The notes beneath the pieces were generated by a model. The model saw nothing but the letters and a program-made list of their open reading frames with translations. It ran no database searches and was not told the origin of the DNA. Shown here piece after piece: positions 16,209 to 25,277 of a stretch of DNA of 64,000 bases (position 1 is its first letter; the number at the start of each line of letters is the position of its first letter). Source of the stretch: G965276765 sp965276825 (GTDB lineage Bacteria > Actinomycetota > Acidimicrobiia > Acidimicrobiales > Palsa-688); NCBI GenBank assembly GCA_965276825.1, contig OZ255630.1:1-64000 (forward strand). The letters are read 5' to 3'. Both the position numbers and the translations under genes were made by a program.

Positions 16209-16721
16209 AGGGGCATGCTACGTCTGCCTGCCGCAGAACGCACGCGAAGTGCTCGCCATACGCACGGGTGGTTCGGTGTGCGGTAGTCCACGGACGTGCG
16301 TCTGCATCTGGGCCCGGCGGCTCTGACAGGCGATGGCCAGGGGGAGGGGGACGGGCGCGCCGGCCTCGTGGTGGGCGCGGTTGACGGCCCGCCAGGTGCG
16401 GTCGAGCTCGGCGCTGGTCTCGGCTGCCTCGACCCCGATTCCATGGACGTCGGTGTGGAGGGGTCGATGCGGAGACCCTGACCCGCGGCCCAGCCCGCCA
16501 GTCGCCCGATCGAACGGCTGCGCACGCGGGTGGGTGGGCCAAGGGTCGGGGGGCGCCGTGATGATGGTGGGAATCCGGGCGGGGAGCGGGCCGGTGTAAG
16601 AGCGAGTCGTAGCTGTCCGAGCGCGCCCCGCCGGCGGCCTCCTCCAGGGAGGCTAACCCGACCACGTGACACCATGTGCTCCGATCTGGAACTGATGCCC
16701 ACCCGACGAGCGCTTCCTCCC
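16209..16721. other. About 510 bp without a confident gene
   Basis: TAGCAT at 16215-16220 (minus strand) is a likely -10 for the antitoxin. Further upstream, a minus-strand frame reads plausibly for about 50 residues (ETSAELDRTWRAVNRAHHEA, then PLPLAIACQSRRAQMQTHV), and another frame reads RLAGWAAGQGL. These look like remnants of one gene broken by frameshifts, but I do not recognise the family. Confidence 0.4.
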
Positions 16722-18266
16722 TCAGGATTCGAGCGGATCCGGGGTCGGCAGCGCTGGCAGCTCCATGACAATCCTGGCTCCTCCGCCAGGGTTGTCGTGG
16801 ATGCGGGCGTTGCCGTTGTGGTGGGCGGTGATGCCGGCGACGATCGCGAGGCCGAGGCCGGCGCCTCCGGTCGCCCGGGCACGAGCATGGTCACCTCGGT
16901 AGAATCGTTGGAAGACTCGTTCTCTGTCGGCTGGGGGGATGCCCGCCCCGTGGTCGGAGACGCTCAGCTCGACTCGGGGCCCGAGCGCAGCGACCCGGAT
17001 GGTGATCGGGGAGTGGGGAGGGCTGTATTTCCTGGCATTGTCGATCAGGTTGGTGCACAGCCGGGTCAGGCCCTCATGGTCGGCCATCACCGGTGCCGGC
17101 TCGGTTTCGATGTCGATGGGGTGGTCGCCGGCCACGGTCCGCCACTGCTCGACCTGGTCGGCGACGAGGGCGCCGAGATCGGTGAGCTCCAGCGGCGGGC
17201 TGGGCTGGCCCGATTCCTGATGGGACAGCAGGAGGAGGTCGTCGACGAGGCGTGACATCCGCTCGGTCTGGTGTTGGATGTGTCCCAACGCTTCGGCCAG
17301 GTCGTCGGGGTTGGAGGAGGCGCCGAGGCGGAGGACCTGGGCGCTTCCGCGAATGGCGGTGAGCGGTGTGCGCAGCTCGTGGGAGGCGTCGGCGACGAAA
17401 CGTCGCATGGTCTGGTCGTGGGTGCGAAGCCGTTCGACGACGGTGTCGCGCTCGACGAGAGCGTCTTGGAGGCGGTCGACCATCCGGTCGAAGGCGGCGC
17501 CGAGTTGTCCGACCTCGTCGGCGCTGCGGGCCAGGTCGGCTCGCTGGTCGAGGTCGCCGGCGGCGATGGCGTCGGCGGTGCGGGCGACCTTGCGCAACGG
17601 GGCCAGACCGGAGCGCAGCAGCGGGATGCTGAGGGCGGCGGCGGAGACCAGGGCGGCCACGCCGCCGAGCACGGTGACCGCGAGGACGACACGGACTGCG
17701 GTGTCGTCGTCGCCGAGATCGGCGACCAGGATGGCCGTGTCGGGCCCGACGGGCTGGCTGATGGCCAGGAGGTGGTGACCTCGAGACTGGATGGTGACGT
17801 ATCCCGACGCCGCGGACAGTCTGGCGGGCAGGGAGGCGGGGACGGCGAAGCTGGTCTGGTGGCCGCTGCGGCCGGCGGCGGAGCAAGCCAGGAGCGTGCC
17901 GCCGGGGCCGGCGATGGCGCTGGCGATGGACTTGGCGGCCAGGGCCTGCGCGACGCCGGCCGCACCGGCGGGACCGGGCTGCGGTCCGGCCGGGCCGATG
18001 TGGGCCTTGCCCTGGCCGCGTGGCGCGGACGGGCCGAGCGGGACGGTGGTTCCGAGCCCTCGGCACGAGACGGTCACGCCGGTGTCGCCGGATGAGACGG
18101 GCAGGGGCGGATCTGCGCCCAGCAGTCTCACCTCGTTGCGTAGGCCTTGGGCGCTGCGCTGGTAGAGGACGTGGCGCAGGACGAGGATCTCCGCGACCCC
18201 GACTGCGGCGATGAGGACGGTGAGGATGGCGAGCACGCCGAGCAGGAGTCGACGTCGGACCGTCAC
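16722..18266 (-). CDS. Sensor histidine kinase
   Basis: Membrane kinase that autophosphorylates and passes phosphate to the response regulator encoded 51 bp upstream. The 514 residues contain a first membrane helix (LLGVLAILTVLIAAVGVAEI), an extracytoplasmic domain of about 150 residues, a second helix near residue 200 (VLAVTVLGGVAALVSAAAL), a HAMP linker, the HisKA site DASHELRTPLTAIRGSA with the phospho-accepting histidine, and a catalytic ATPase domain with LIDNARKYS (N box), DHGAGIP (G1) and GGAGLGLAIV (G2). GTG start. Overall arrangement resembles MprB/TrcS-type actinobacterial kinases. The sensed signal is unknown, though the DUF5666-like secreted protein in the same operon is a candidate partner. 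Confidence 0.93.
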   Translation of the reverse strand: MTVRRRLLLGVLAILTVLIAAVGVAEILVLRHVLYQRSAQGLRNEVRLLGADPPLPVSSGDTGVTVSCRGLGTTVPLGPSAPRGQGKAHIGPAGPQPGPAGAAGVAQALAAKSIASAIAGPGGTLLACSAAGRSGHQTSFAVPASLPARLSAASGYVTIQSRGHHLLAISQPVGPDTAILVADLGDDDTAVRVVLAVTVLGGVAALVSAAALSIPLLRSGLAPLRKVARTADAIAAGDLDQRADLARSADEVGQLGAAFDRMVDRLQDALVERDTVVERLRTHDQTMRRFVADASHELRTPLTAIRGSAQVLRLGASSNPDDLAEALGHIQHQTERMSRLVDDLLLLSHQESGQPSPPLELTDLGALVADQVEQWRTVAGDHPIDIETEPAPVMADHEGLTRLCTNLIDNARKYSPPHSPITIRVAALGPRVELSVSDHGAGIPPADRERVFQRFYRGDHARARATGGAGLGLAIVAGITAHHNGNARIHDNPGGGARIVMELPALPTPDPLES

Positions 18267-18317
18267 GGACGCGTCCGGGGCGTCGGCGCGGTCACAGTGC
18301 CGAGGGTGACATGACCG

Positions 18318-19091
18318 TCAGGCCATCAAGCGGTAGCCCAAGCCCCGCACCGTTTGCAGGTGGCGGCGGTCGGGGTCGAGCTTGTTGCGCAGGTAGCGGA
18401 TGTAGACGTCGACCACGTTGGCGTCGCCGTAGAAGGTGTGACCCCAGACCTGATCGATGATGACATCGCGGGTGAGGACCTGGCGGGGACGGCGCAGGAA
18501 CATCTTGAACAGGTCGTACTCGCGTCGGGTCAACTCGACCGGTTCGCCGTCGTTGGTGACGGTCATGGCGGCGTCATCGAGGACGTAAGGGCCGGCGCTG
18601 AGCACCATCTGTTGATCGGGGAACCGGCGCCGCAGCAGCGCGCGGATCCGGGCCACGAGCTCCTCGAAGTCGAACGGCTTGACCAGGTAGTCGTCGGCTC
18701 CGGCGTCAAGGCCGCGTATCCGTTCGCTCACCGCGTCCGCGGCCGTGAGCATCAACACCGCCAGGTCGGGGTTGCCGCGCAGCCGTTGGCAGACTTCCAC
18801 ACCGTCCATGCCCGGCAACATCAGGTCCAACACCACCAGATCGATGTGGGTGGTATCGCACGCAGCGAGCGCTCGAGGACCGTCGGCGGCGACGGTCACC
18901 TCGTATCCCGAGCGGGCCAGACCCATCCGCAAGAAGCTGGTGATCGCCGGCTCGTCGTCGACGACCAGGATCGACGGACTCCGACGCTGACGGTGCAGGC
19001 CGGGCAACTCCTCGCTCAGACGCTCGGCGGTAGGAACGTCGGCGGAGCCACGGGCCCGGACGTAGCTCACGGCCGGCTCCCTGGAGGTCAC
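18318..19091 (-). CDS. OmpR/PhoB-family response regulator
   Basis: A 257-residue regulator. The receiver domain starts near residue 38 (PSILVVDDEP, acidic pair), with the phospho-accepting aspartate in VVLDLMLPGMDG, the T/S in LMLTAAD and the lysine in VKPFDFEEL. The C-terminal winged helix contains VELTRREYDLFKMFLRRP, VIIDQVWGHTF and VDVYIRYLRNKLD. The GTG start at 19091 adds a 37-residue polar N-terminus that may be an over-extension. It lies between the secreted DUF5666-like gene and the kinase. Phased direct repeats upstream of the operon are candidate binding sites for it. Confidence 0.93.
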   Translation of the reverse strand: MTSREPAVSYVRARGSADVPTAERLSEELPGLHRQRRSPSILVVDDEPAITSFLRMGLARSGYEVTVAADGPRALAACDTTHIDLVVLDLMLPGMDGVEVCQRLRGNPDLAVLMLTAADAVSERIRGLDAGADDYLVKPFDFEELVARIRALLRRRFPDQQMVLSAGPYVLDDAAMTVTNDGEPVELTRREYDLFKMFLRRPRQVLTRDVIIDQVWGHTFYGDANVVDVYIRYLRNKLDPDRRHLQTVRGLGYRLMA

Positions 19092-19176
19092 TGAAGAGCG
19101 CGGCCGCCCCGGCGGGGCGATCCCATCGCTGGCGGGCCGACCGTCGGCCCCCGCCGGGCAGGCAGGATGGGAGGGA

Positions 19177-19950
19177 TCACCGATGCCTCGATGGTAGGCC
19201 AGCAGCGCCGCCCGGAGCCGGGCCGACGGCGATCACCTTCGCCGTCAGATCGGTGAGGCTGCTCTGGGTGCCTTCGGCCATGACATGGCTACCCACCGAG
19301 ACCACGGAGCTGGCGGCCTGCGACGTGCCGTCGTAGTACCGGGTGCTCCCGGTCGTGGTCACGGTCAGCAGTTGGCCGTCCCTTCCGACCAGGGTGTACC
19401 GGCCGTTGCCGCTCGAGGCGACCCGCCCGGCGAAGCTCGGTTCCACGACGGTCACCTCCGTGGCCCTCACAGTGCCGGTTCCCGGCTGCGGCGGCGTCGA
19501 AGCGCTCGCCGAGCCGGTGGTCGAGACCGGAGTAGCAACGACGTGCACCACGTCGCCGACATGCAGGTCGGACAAGCCGACGGTCCGGAGCTCCTGGCTG
19601 TAGGTCGTGGCCGACGAGGTCTCGACCGTCTCGGTGCCGTTCTCCGTTCGCAACGTCAACGTGGTCCCGCTGATCGCGGTGATCGTGCCGCCCCCTCCCG
19701 GGCCCTTTGCTCCCGGTCCGTGCGGGCCGCCTCTCGGGCCGTGACCGCCAGGCCCGGGAAGGGGAGCGGTGGCTGCCGAACCGGAGCCGATCGAGGCAGT
19801 CGAAGAGCTACCGGCCGCGGCCGAGACCCCCGTTGCAGCAGCGAACGACGCCCCTGCAGCCAGACCTCCGATCAAGACCCAGCGAGACGGGCGAGAGACG
19901 GATTGGCCGACCTTCACGAGACCGGTCCACTTCGACGATGTGTTGTCCAT
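19177..19950 (-). CDS. Secreted DUF5666-like protein, first gene of the two-component operon
   Basis: A 257-residue product starting at ATG 19950. A membrane/signal segment WVLIGGLAAGASFAAATGVS lies near residues 24-43, followed by a Gly/Pro/His-rich linker and beta-rich repeats of the DUF5666 (OB-like) kind: GTITAISGTTLTLRTENG, SDLHVGDVVHVVATPV, and ASSGNGRYTLVGRDGQLLTV. Two or three such units are present. It is probably periplasm- or surface-exposed and anchored by its N-terminal helix. Being co-transcribed with a kinase and regulator, it may modulate signal sensing. A -10-like TAGGTT ends about 7 nt before the ATG, so the transcript is probably leaderless. Confidence 0.75.
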   Translation of the reverse strand: MDNTSSKWTGLVKVGQSVSRPSRWVLIGGLAAGASFAAATGVSAAAGSSSTASIGSGSAATAPLPGPGGHGPRGGPHGPGAKGPGGGGTITAISGTTLTLRTENGTETVETSSATTYSQELRTVGLSDLHVGDVVHVVATPVSTTGSASASTPPQPGTGTVRATEVTVVEPSFAGRVASSGNGRYTLVGRDGQLLTVTTTGSTRYYDGTSQAASSVVSVGSHVMAEGTQSSLTDLTAKVIAVGPAPGGAAGLPSRHR

Positions 19951-19970
19951 GACCGGCAACCTACGGAGCC

Positions 19971-20012
19971 CAGATGAGACCTCCGAGGAGAACAGATGAG
20001 AGCCCTCTGAGA
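19971..20012 (-). promoter_or_regulatory. Phased 11-bp direct repeats, candidate response-regulator operator
   Basis: On the minus strand the pentamer TCTCA occurs at three positions (20012-20008, 20001-19997, 19979-19975), spaced 11 and 22 bp. Two of the copies extend to TCTCATCTG. Spacing of one helical turn with direct orientation is the usual pattern for OmpR/PhoB-family regulators. The last box lies where a -35 element would be, upstream of the -10-like TAGGTT at 19963-19958. Confidence 0.5.
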
Positions 20013-20212
20013 CCCCATGCCCGGCGTTGCCCCCTGGGCATCGTCGAGTTGTGCGAGTCAGGCCGGGAGGAAAAAGCCTGCTCCTCGGGCTGGACGCCCG
20101 CCTCGGCGGTGCGCGCGCCCTCTTGGACCAGCTGATCCACCTGGACCGGTTCCACGACGCCGAAGAGTTGGCGCGCATCGAAGTGATCGTCTCCACGGGT
20201 ACGTTCGGTGAT

Positions 20213-21313
20213 ATGACGCTCCCGCAGGTGAAGCTCCCATTGCGCAGGTACCGCGACGTGGCCCCCGAGGGTGATGTCCCCACCACCCGAACCATTGGCC
20301 TCGACCCTGGCTTCTGGTACCCCCTCGCCCGGTGCCGCGACCTGAAGCCTGGCAAGACCCTGAACGTGAGGTTCGCGGGGACGGAGATCGTGCTGGTGCG
20401 GCCGGAGATGGGTTCGCCTTACGCCCTGGAGGACCGGTGCGCCCACCGCCAAGTGCCGCTGAGCATGGGCGTGGTGAAGGGCGAGAAGCTGCAGTGCAGC
20501 TACCACTGCTGGGCGTACGACCGCACCGGCGCGTGCGTGAGCGTCCCGTACCTGGACCGGAACCGGACGCTGCCCAACGGAGTACGCGGCTACGCGTGCC
20601 GTGAGGCGTACGGCTTCGTGTTCGTCTTCCCGGGCAACCAGGAACTCGCCGAGGTCACACCGGTGCCGGAGCTGCCCTCCTACGGCGACCGCCGTTACAA
20701 GGCCCGGGTGCTGGACCGGGACATCGCCTGCCACTACTCGTTCATGCACGAGAACCTGATGGACATGAACCACCAGTTCCTGCACCGCAGCCTGATGGGT
20801 CGGATCCGGGCCAAGCTGCTGGACGTCCGTGAGGGCGAGGATTGGCTGGAGGCGGACTACTCCTTCTGCCGCACCGAGGGCAAGCAGTCCCTGGGCGAGC
20901 GCCTGATCATCGGCAGTGGCAACAGCGACAAGTACGCCGACCTGATGACCATTCGCACCGGCTACCCCTACCAGACGCTGCGTTACTGGACCGACGGCCA
21001 GCGCGACGAGCCCCCGGCCCTCGACCTGTGGAACGCCTACGTGCCCAGCGACCGCGCCCAGCACCGCAACCACACCTACGGCCTGATCATGGTGCAGAAG
21101 CCCCCGATCCCCGGTGTGATCCACCTGCTGTGGCCGATCATCACCCTTTTCACCGAGGGCATCTTCGGCCAGGACCGCGCCATCGTCGAAGCCGAGCAGC
21201 GCGCCTACGAGGCCCAGGGCGCCGACCTCAACAACGAGGTCTTCCCGATCATCCAGTCCCTCAAGGCCCTCCTCGCGCGCCGCGGGGTGCCGCTGCCGCC
21301 GACGGGCTGCTGA
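20213..21313 (+). CDS. Rieske-type ring-hydroxylating oxygenase, large subunit
   Basis: Non-heme iron oxygenase with a Rieske [2Fe-2S] cluster. The cluster ligands are C-x-H in DRCAHRQVPL and C-x-x-H in CSYHCWAYD, about 18 residues apart, near residues 70-95. The mononuclear iron site is in HENLMDMNHQFLHR (D-x2-H-x4-H type). The 366-residue length fits single-component alpha subunits. ATG 20213 was chosen because a -10-like TACGTT ends 7 nt upstream and the family normally begins about here. An upstream extension in frame to 20027 looks non-coding. No reductase or ferredoxin gene is adjacent, so electron donors must be encoded elsewhere. Substrate unknown. Confidence 0.85.
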   Translation: MTLPQVKLPLRRYRDVAPEGDVPTTRTIGLDPGFWYPLARCRDLKPGKTLNVRFAGTEIVLVRPEMGSPYALEDRCAHRQVPLSMGVVKGEKLQCSYHCWAYDRTGACVSVPYLDRNRTLPNGVRGYACREAYGFVFVFPGNQELAEVTPVPELPSYGDRRYKARVLDRDIACHYSFMHENLMDMNHQFLHRSLMGRIRAKLLDVREGEDWLEADYSFCRTEGKQSLGERLIIGSGNSDKYADLMTIRTGYPYQTLRYWTDGQRDEPPALDLWNAYVPSDRAQHRNHTYGLIMVQKPPIPGVIHLLWPIITLFTEGIFGQDRAIVEAEQRAYEAQGADLNNEVFPIIQSLKALLARRGVPLPPTGC

Positions 21314-21397
21314 CGGCGTGCCGGGGACGTGGCGTCGCGCCCCCGACCTCACGAGGTTGCACCGATCCACCTTTCGGCAGAACCGATGCGCTGGTCG

Positions 21398-22432
21398 TTA
21401 CGCCCGTCGGTGCCGGGTTCGCTGGTAGTCGTACACCCAGTTCTTGCAGCTGCGCCATTGGCCTTCCGCTCCCTTGGTCGCTTGGAGACGGCCGCGAGTG
21501 GCCGCGACGCGAAGTGCGTCCGCCTTGATCTCGGGCGAGGAGAGCGCGGTCAACGGCACCAACCTGGCAGGACCAGCGACTGCGGGCACGACGAAGCGGT
21601 ACAGGCAGTCGAGGATCGCTCGGGCGATGATCTCTCCGAGGAGACCCGGGTCACCGGCATCGGCCCGTCGCAGCGCCCGGAGGTAGTCGGGCCGCTGCCG
21701 CTTGTAGATGACGACCGGGGGGTAGCCCAAGCGTACGAGCACCAGGTTCAGGGCGAGTCGCCCGGCCCGGCCGTTGCCGTCGATGAAGGGGTGGATCCGC
21801 TCGAAGGCGGCGTGCAGGTGGGCGAGACGCTCGGGGAAGTCCACGGTTCCCGGCTGGAGCGCGTTGATCTCGGCATGCCAGCTGTCGAGCTGCGGCCCCA
21901 CGTCCACCCAGCTCGGCGGTGTCATCCCTCCCGGGAACGGGTGGATGTCATGTTCTCGGAAGCCGCCAGGCCCTTCGGAGGGTCCGGCCTGCAGGTGCGG
22001 AGCAACGTTCCAGGCAGGCGTCAGGGCGACGGCGTGCACGTGACGCAGCTCGGTCATCGTGAGCACGTCCCCGCTGGTCCAGGTGGGCTGGCTCGCTTGG
22101 CGGTAGACCCAGTCGGCTGCGTCGGCGTAGCCCTTGACCTCGGCGTACTCGCGGAGCTCCTTCGCTCCCACCGCCCGGCCCTCGGCGAGGAGCGCCTCGA
22201 CCTCCTTCAGCACGAGCGTGTTGCCTTCCAGAGCGGTCGAGTGATGGGCCTCCTCGAACCAGATGCCCTTCCAGATCTCCGCGGCCTCGATCGGGTTGGG
22301 CAGTCCGCCCATCCGTTGCCACAGCTCCCGGATCTGCGTGTCGAGCCGCTGGTACACCGCCTCCCGGGGCGGTCGGCCACGCCGAGCAGGCGAATGTTGT
22401 TCGGAGGACGCCAATCGAAGCGTACCGAACAC
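21398..22432 (-). CDS. Fic-domain protein (AMP-transferase type)
   Basis: Fic proteins transfer AMP or related groups to target proteins. The catalytic motif HPFIDGNGRAGR (HPFx[D/E]GNGRxxR) is intact. An N-terminal inhibitory helix with the S/T-x-x-x-E-G-N motif is present in HHSTALEGN, placing it in the class II self-inhibited group. The C-terminal part carries VRLGYPPVVIYKRQRPDYL and FVVPAVAGPARLVPL, typical of a widespread stand-alone family of about 340-380 residues. GTG 22432 gives VFGTLRLASSEQ as the N-terminus, which matches that family; the open frame continues to 22636 without support. No separate antitoxin gene is adjacent, consistent with built-in inhibition. Confidence 0.88.
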   Translation of the reverse strand: MFGTLRLASSEQHSPARRGRPPREAVYQRLDTQIRELWQRMGGLPNPIEAAEIWKGIWFEEAHHSTALEGNTLVLKEVEALLAEGRAVGAKELREYAEVKGYADAADWVYRQASQPTWTSGDVLTMTELRHVHAVALTPAWNVAPHLQAGPSEGPGGFREHDIHPFPGGMTPPSWVDVGPQLDSWHAEINALQPGTVDFPERLAHLHAAFERIHPFIDGNGRAGRLALNLVLVRLGYPPVVIYKRQRPDYLRALRRADAGDPGLLGEIIARAILDCLYRFVVPAVAGPARLVPLTALSSPEIKADALRVAATRGRLQATKGAEGQWRSCKNWVYDYQRTRHRRA

Positions 22433-22758
22433 TTCGGCCGGCTGGTTGTTCGCGAAGGCGGAAGCGAACCGTACCGAACCACATCTCCGGTCTCGAGGGT
22501 CGAGTCGGTGCACCCTGGCTGGCCCGGGTTTGGTCGAGCGTGGCAGCGGGACGAGCGGTGGTGGGCGCCCGATGGGCCGCGGCCACGTCGCCGACACGGC
22601 GTCGGGCAGGCCGGTGAGCCCGTCGCTTCGTAGCACTGTGCATGGCTGGCGGCACCAGCGGGCGGTCGGCTATCCGATTCGGATCTTGATCGGCGTTCAC
22701 CGTGACGTCACTGACCCGACATGCTTCGGTCGTGGCGGGTCGGGCAGTATGAAGCTTC
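22433..22758. other. Divergent intergenic region between fic and ureA with a repeated fic start
   Basis: About 326 bp. On the minus strand a TTCGGTACG element near 22480 recurs at the fic start near 22430. The upstream copy even encodes MWFGTVRF in another frame, close to the VFGTLRL of the annotated start. This suggests the 5' end of fic was locally duplicated about 57 bp apart. Any ureA promoter must also lie here. Confidence 0.45.
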
Positions 22759-23057
<299 letters not shown>

Positions 23058-23061
<4 letters not shown>

Positions 23062-23414
23062 GGCCCGGCGAGGTGCTCCCGGGGGAGGGGAGCATCATCA
23101 TCAACGAAGGGCGACCGGTGACCACGCTGGTGGTGCACAACACCGGTGACCGCCCGGTACAGGTGGGCTCCCACTTCCACTTCGCGGAGGCCAACCCGGC
23201 GTTGGCGTTCGATCGAGTCGCGGCAAGGGGGCATCGACTGGCCGTGGCGGCAGGCACCAGTGTCCGCTTCGAGCCGGGCATCGAGAGGGAGGTGGCGCTC
23301 GTGCCTTTCGCCGGCATCCGCTACGTCGCCGGCTTCCGCGGCGAGGTCGGCGGGCCTCTCGACGACGCCGGGGGGCGTGACGTCGGCGCAGGAAGGCGGG
23401 ACGACGGTGGTTGA
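23058..23414 (+). CDS. ureB: Urease beta subunit
   Basis: A 118-residue protein with UreB landmarks: an N-terminal PGEVLPGEGSIIINEGRP, VHNTGDRPVQVGSHFHFAEA, ALAFDRVAARGHRLAVAAGT and ALVPFAGIRYVAGFRG. GTG 23058 overlaps the ureA stop (GTGA). The C-terminus is slightly extended and Gly/Asp-rich. It ends one base before the ATG of the ureC remnant. Intact as a subunit, but without a full alpha subunit it has no known activity. Confidence 0.92.
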
Positions 23415-23415
23415 G

Positions 23416-23985
23416 ATGGACCGGGCCCGCTACGCCGCCTCGTACGGGCCGACGACCGGGGACCGGGTCCGCCTGGCCGACACCGACCTGCTGATCGAGG
23501 TCACGGAGGACCGCTGCGGCGGGCCGGGCCGGGCCGGGCCGGGCCGGTGACGAGGCGGTGTTCGGCGGCGGGAAGGTCATCCGCGAGTCGATGGGCCAGA
23601 GCCGGGCGACGCGTGCGGAGGGCGCCCCGGACCTGGTGATCACCGGCGCTGTCGTCCTCGACTACTGGGGCATCGTCAAGGGCGACGTCGGCGTGCGCGC
23701 GGGTCGCGTCGTCGCCGTGGGGAAGGCCGGCAACCCCGACATCATGGACGGCGTCACGCCGAGCCTGGTGATCGGCCCGTCCACCGAGGTCGTCGCCGGC
23801 AATGGCATGATCCTCACCGCCGGCGTCATCGACTGCCACGTGCACCTGATCTGCCCCCAGGTCATCGAGGAGGGTCTGGCGTCGGGCGTGACCACCGTCG
23901 TCGGGGGCGGCACCGGGCCGGCCGAGGGGACCAGGGCGACAACGGTCACGCCCGGGGCGTGGTACCTGGCCCGGATGCTGGCTGG
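23416..23985 (+). pseudogene. ureC: Urease alpha subunit, frameshifted and truncated
   Basis: Starting at ATG 23416, the first 35 codons are UreC (SYGPTTGDRVRLADTDL, then EVTEDRCGG). The frame then runs through five GGGCC units and stops at 23550. The rest resumes in another frame as DEAVFGGGKVIRESMGQSR, IDCHVHLICPQ (first two nickel-ligand histidines) and TVTPGAWYLARML. At about 23985 similarity ends abruptly against an oppositely oriented deacetylase gene. Roughly 190 of about 570 residues remain; the carbamylated lysine and remaining metal and substrate residues are lost. Three or six GGGCC units would restore the first frame, five does not. Confidence 0.88.
23521..23545. repeat. Pentanucleotide tandem repeat (GGGCC)x5 in ureC
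   Basis: Five perfect GGGCC units lie at codon ~36 of ureC. Each unit shifts the frame by two bases, so only copy numbers divisible by three keep ureC open. The present number puts a stop immediately afterwards. Confidence 0.9.
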
Positions 23986-23989
23986 GATC

Positions 23990-24798
23990 CCCACGGGTGA
24001 CACCAGCGGGGCCAGGTGGCGCCAACGCGGCCACATCCCCGGCGGTGGCGACCCACACCCGGTCGTCGGCGACGGCGCCGGCCACCAGCGCCTCGAGCAG
24101 GCCGAGGCGGCCTGGCCTGCCGATGACCTGGGGGTGGAAGGTGAAGACGCACGCCCCGCCGAGGTCGACGATCCCCTCCTGCTCCGCAACCCAGATGGCG
24201 GCCACCTCTCCGTTCGTCGCCAGCTTGCGGGAGAAGTCGGCGTCACTGAACCAGAAGTGAGCGGCGCCATCGAGGATCCAGTGGACCGGAAGCTCGGCAA
24301 CGGAGGAGCCGGGATGGCGGTACGGGCGTACGTCGTCAATGAAATTGGAGGAGTAGCGAAAGCCCTCCCCTCCGAGCAGCTCGACGGTCCTGGGGCTCAC
24401 CTTCCAGTCCGGCGCTCGGTACCCGATCACGGTGGCGCCCAAGCCTTCCAACACGTGTCGGCCCCTCCGCAGCTCGTCGAGCTCATCTGCCTCGGACATC
24501 CCGTTGGGAGCGACGTGCCGGTACCCGTGGTGAGCGACCTCGTGACCCCTGGCGACGATGTCGCGCACGCGGCCGGGGTATCGCTCGGCGAGACGCCCTG
24601 GCACGAAGAACGTCGCCGTAACGCCATGCCGCTCAAGGATCTCCAAGATCAAGGGGACCGCCACTCGTGGCCCGTACGCACCCTGCGAAAGGACCACCGG
24701 GCGGCTCGCGTTATCGGCATCCATGCCGATAACCCCTCCTCGCCGTCCAGATCGAACGTGAAACAGACCGCGGCGGTCGCGTCATCCGGCCAACGCAT
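23990..24798 (-). pseudogene. Polysaccharide deacetylase (NodB family), frameshifted
   Basis: The body of the protein (from 24724) reads RPVVLSQGAYGPRVAVP, LERHGVTATFFVPGRLAERY, GHEVAHHGYRHVAP (metal-binding H-x3-H), GYRAPDWKVS and VFTFHPQVIGRPGR, matching the PuuE-like or peptidoglycan-type NodB deacetylases. The N-terminal part with the catalytic acid, MRWPDDATAAVCFTFDLDGE from ATG 24798, is in another frame; the break is near 24725. The C-terminus ends at the junction with the ureC remnant. An alternative start ATG 24724 has GGAGGGG upstream, but would lack the TFDLD motif needed for activity. Confidence 0.75.
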
Positions 24799-25094
24799 GG
24801 AAGGCATCGCCGGACCTTACCGACGCCGGCGCACCACGCTCGGATCAGCCGTGCCGGCACGGCTCGATGTCCTTGTCCCTGTCGACGCCGGGTACCGCCC
24901 TGCGACCTCCGTGGAGCTGATCAGACCTCCTATGCCGTCGACGTCACCCAAGCCTCCTGGCTGGGACCGAGCCCGTCAGGGACCATCTGACGGGTCCGCC
25001 AGACCCGCCCCGTCGACCGGATCCGCATCGGGGAGCTCTCCTCCTTCGACGGCCGATCGGCTGTCGGTGACTCCTGTGCTGCGGACGGCGCCGA

Positions 25095-25190
25095 CGTCGG
25101 CATCGAGAGGGGGCACCTACGAGACAGGCGTGCCTTCGAGGGAGGCGACGGGGCGCGAGACGCTCCGGTCACCGGCGAGTTTGGCTTCGG
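25095..25190 (-). pseudogene. Fragment of a second RES/Xre toxin-antitoxin junction
   Basis: On the minus strand the sequence encodes RSVSRPVASLEGTPVS followed by TAG and GTG, then PPLDADVG. The intact module at 15.8 kb has RSVSRLVASLEGTPVS, TAG, GTG and TPLDVDVG at the same junction. Only the last ~16 antitoxin codons and first ~9 toxin codons are similar. It is a remnant of a paralogous module. Confidence 0.75.
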
Positions 25191-25277
25191 TGCTGCCAAG
25201 CAACGCGCCGACTCGACTCGTGAGCCCACCTGATTCGGCTCGACGAACAAGGGCCTCCAGCCGGCGTTGACCCCGAC

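Noticed and set aside
20027..20212. N-terminal extension of the Rieske oxygenase
   Set aside because: The 62 extra residues have no similarity to the family, and a -10-like element lies just before ATG 20213, which would make the extension untranscribed.
19961..21370. A 469-codon minus-strand open frame opposite the Rieske oxygenase
   Set aside because: It is antisense to a gene with complete Rieske and mononuclear iron motifs. The codon pattern fits the plus strand.
23501..24724. Reading the minus-strand frame as a complete 407-residue deacetylase
   Set aside because: The frame lacks the N-terminal TFDLD motif and its last ~160 codons are antisense to the ureC remnant, so it is a truncated and frameshifted gene rather than an intact long one.
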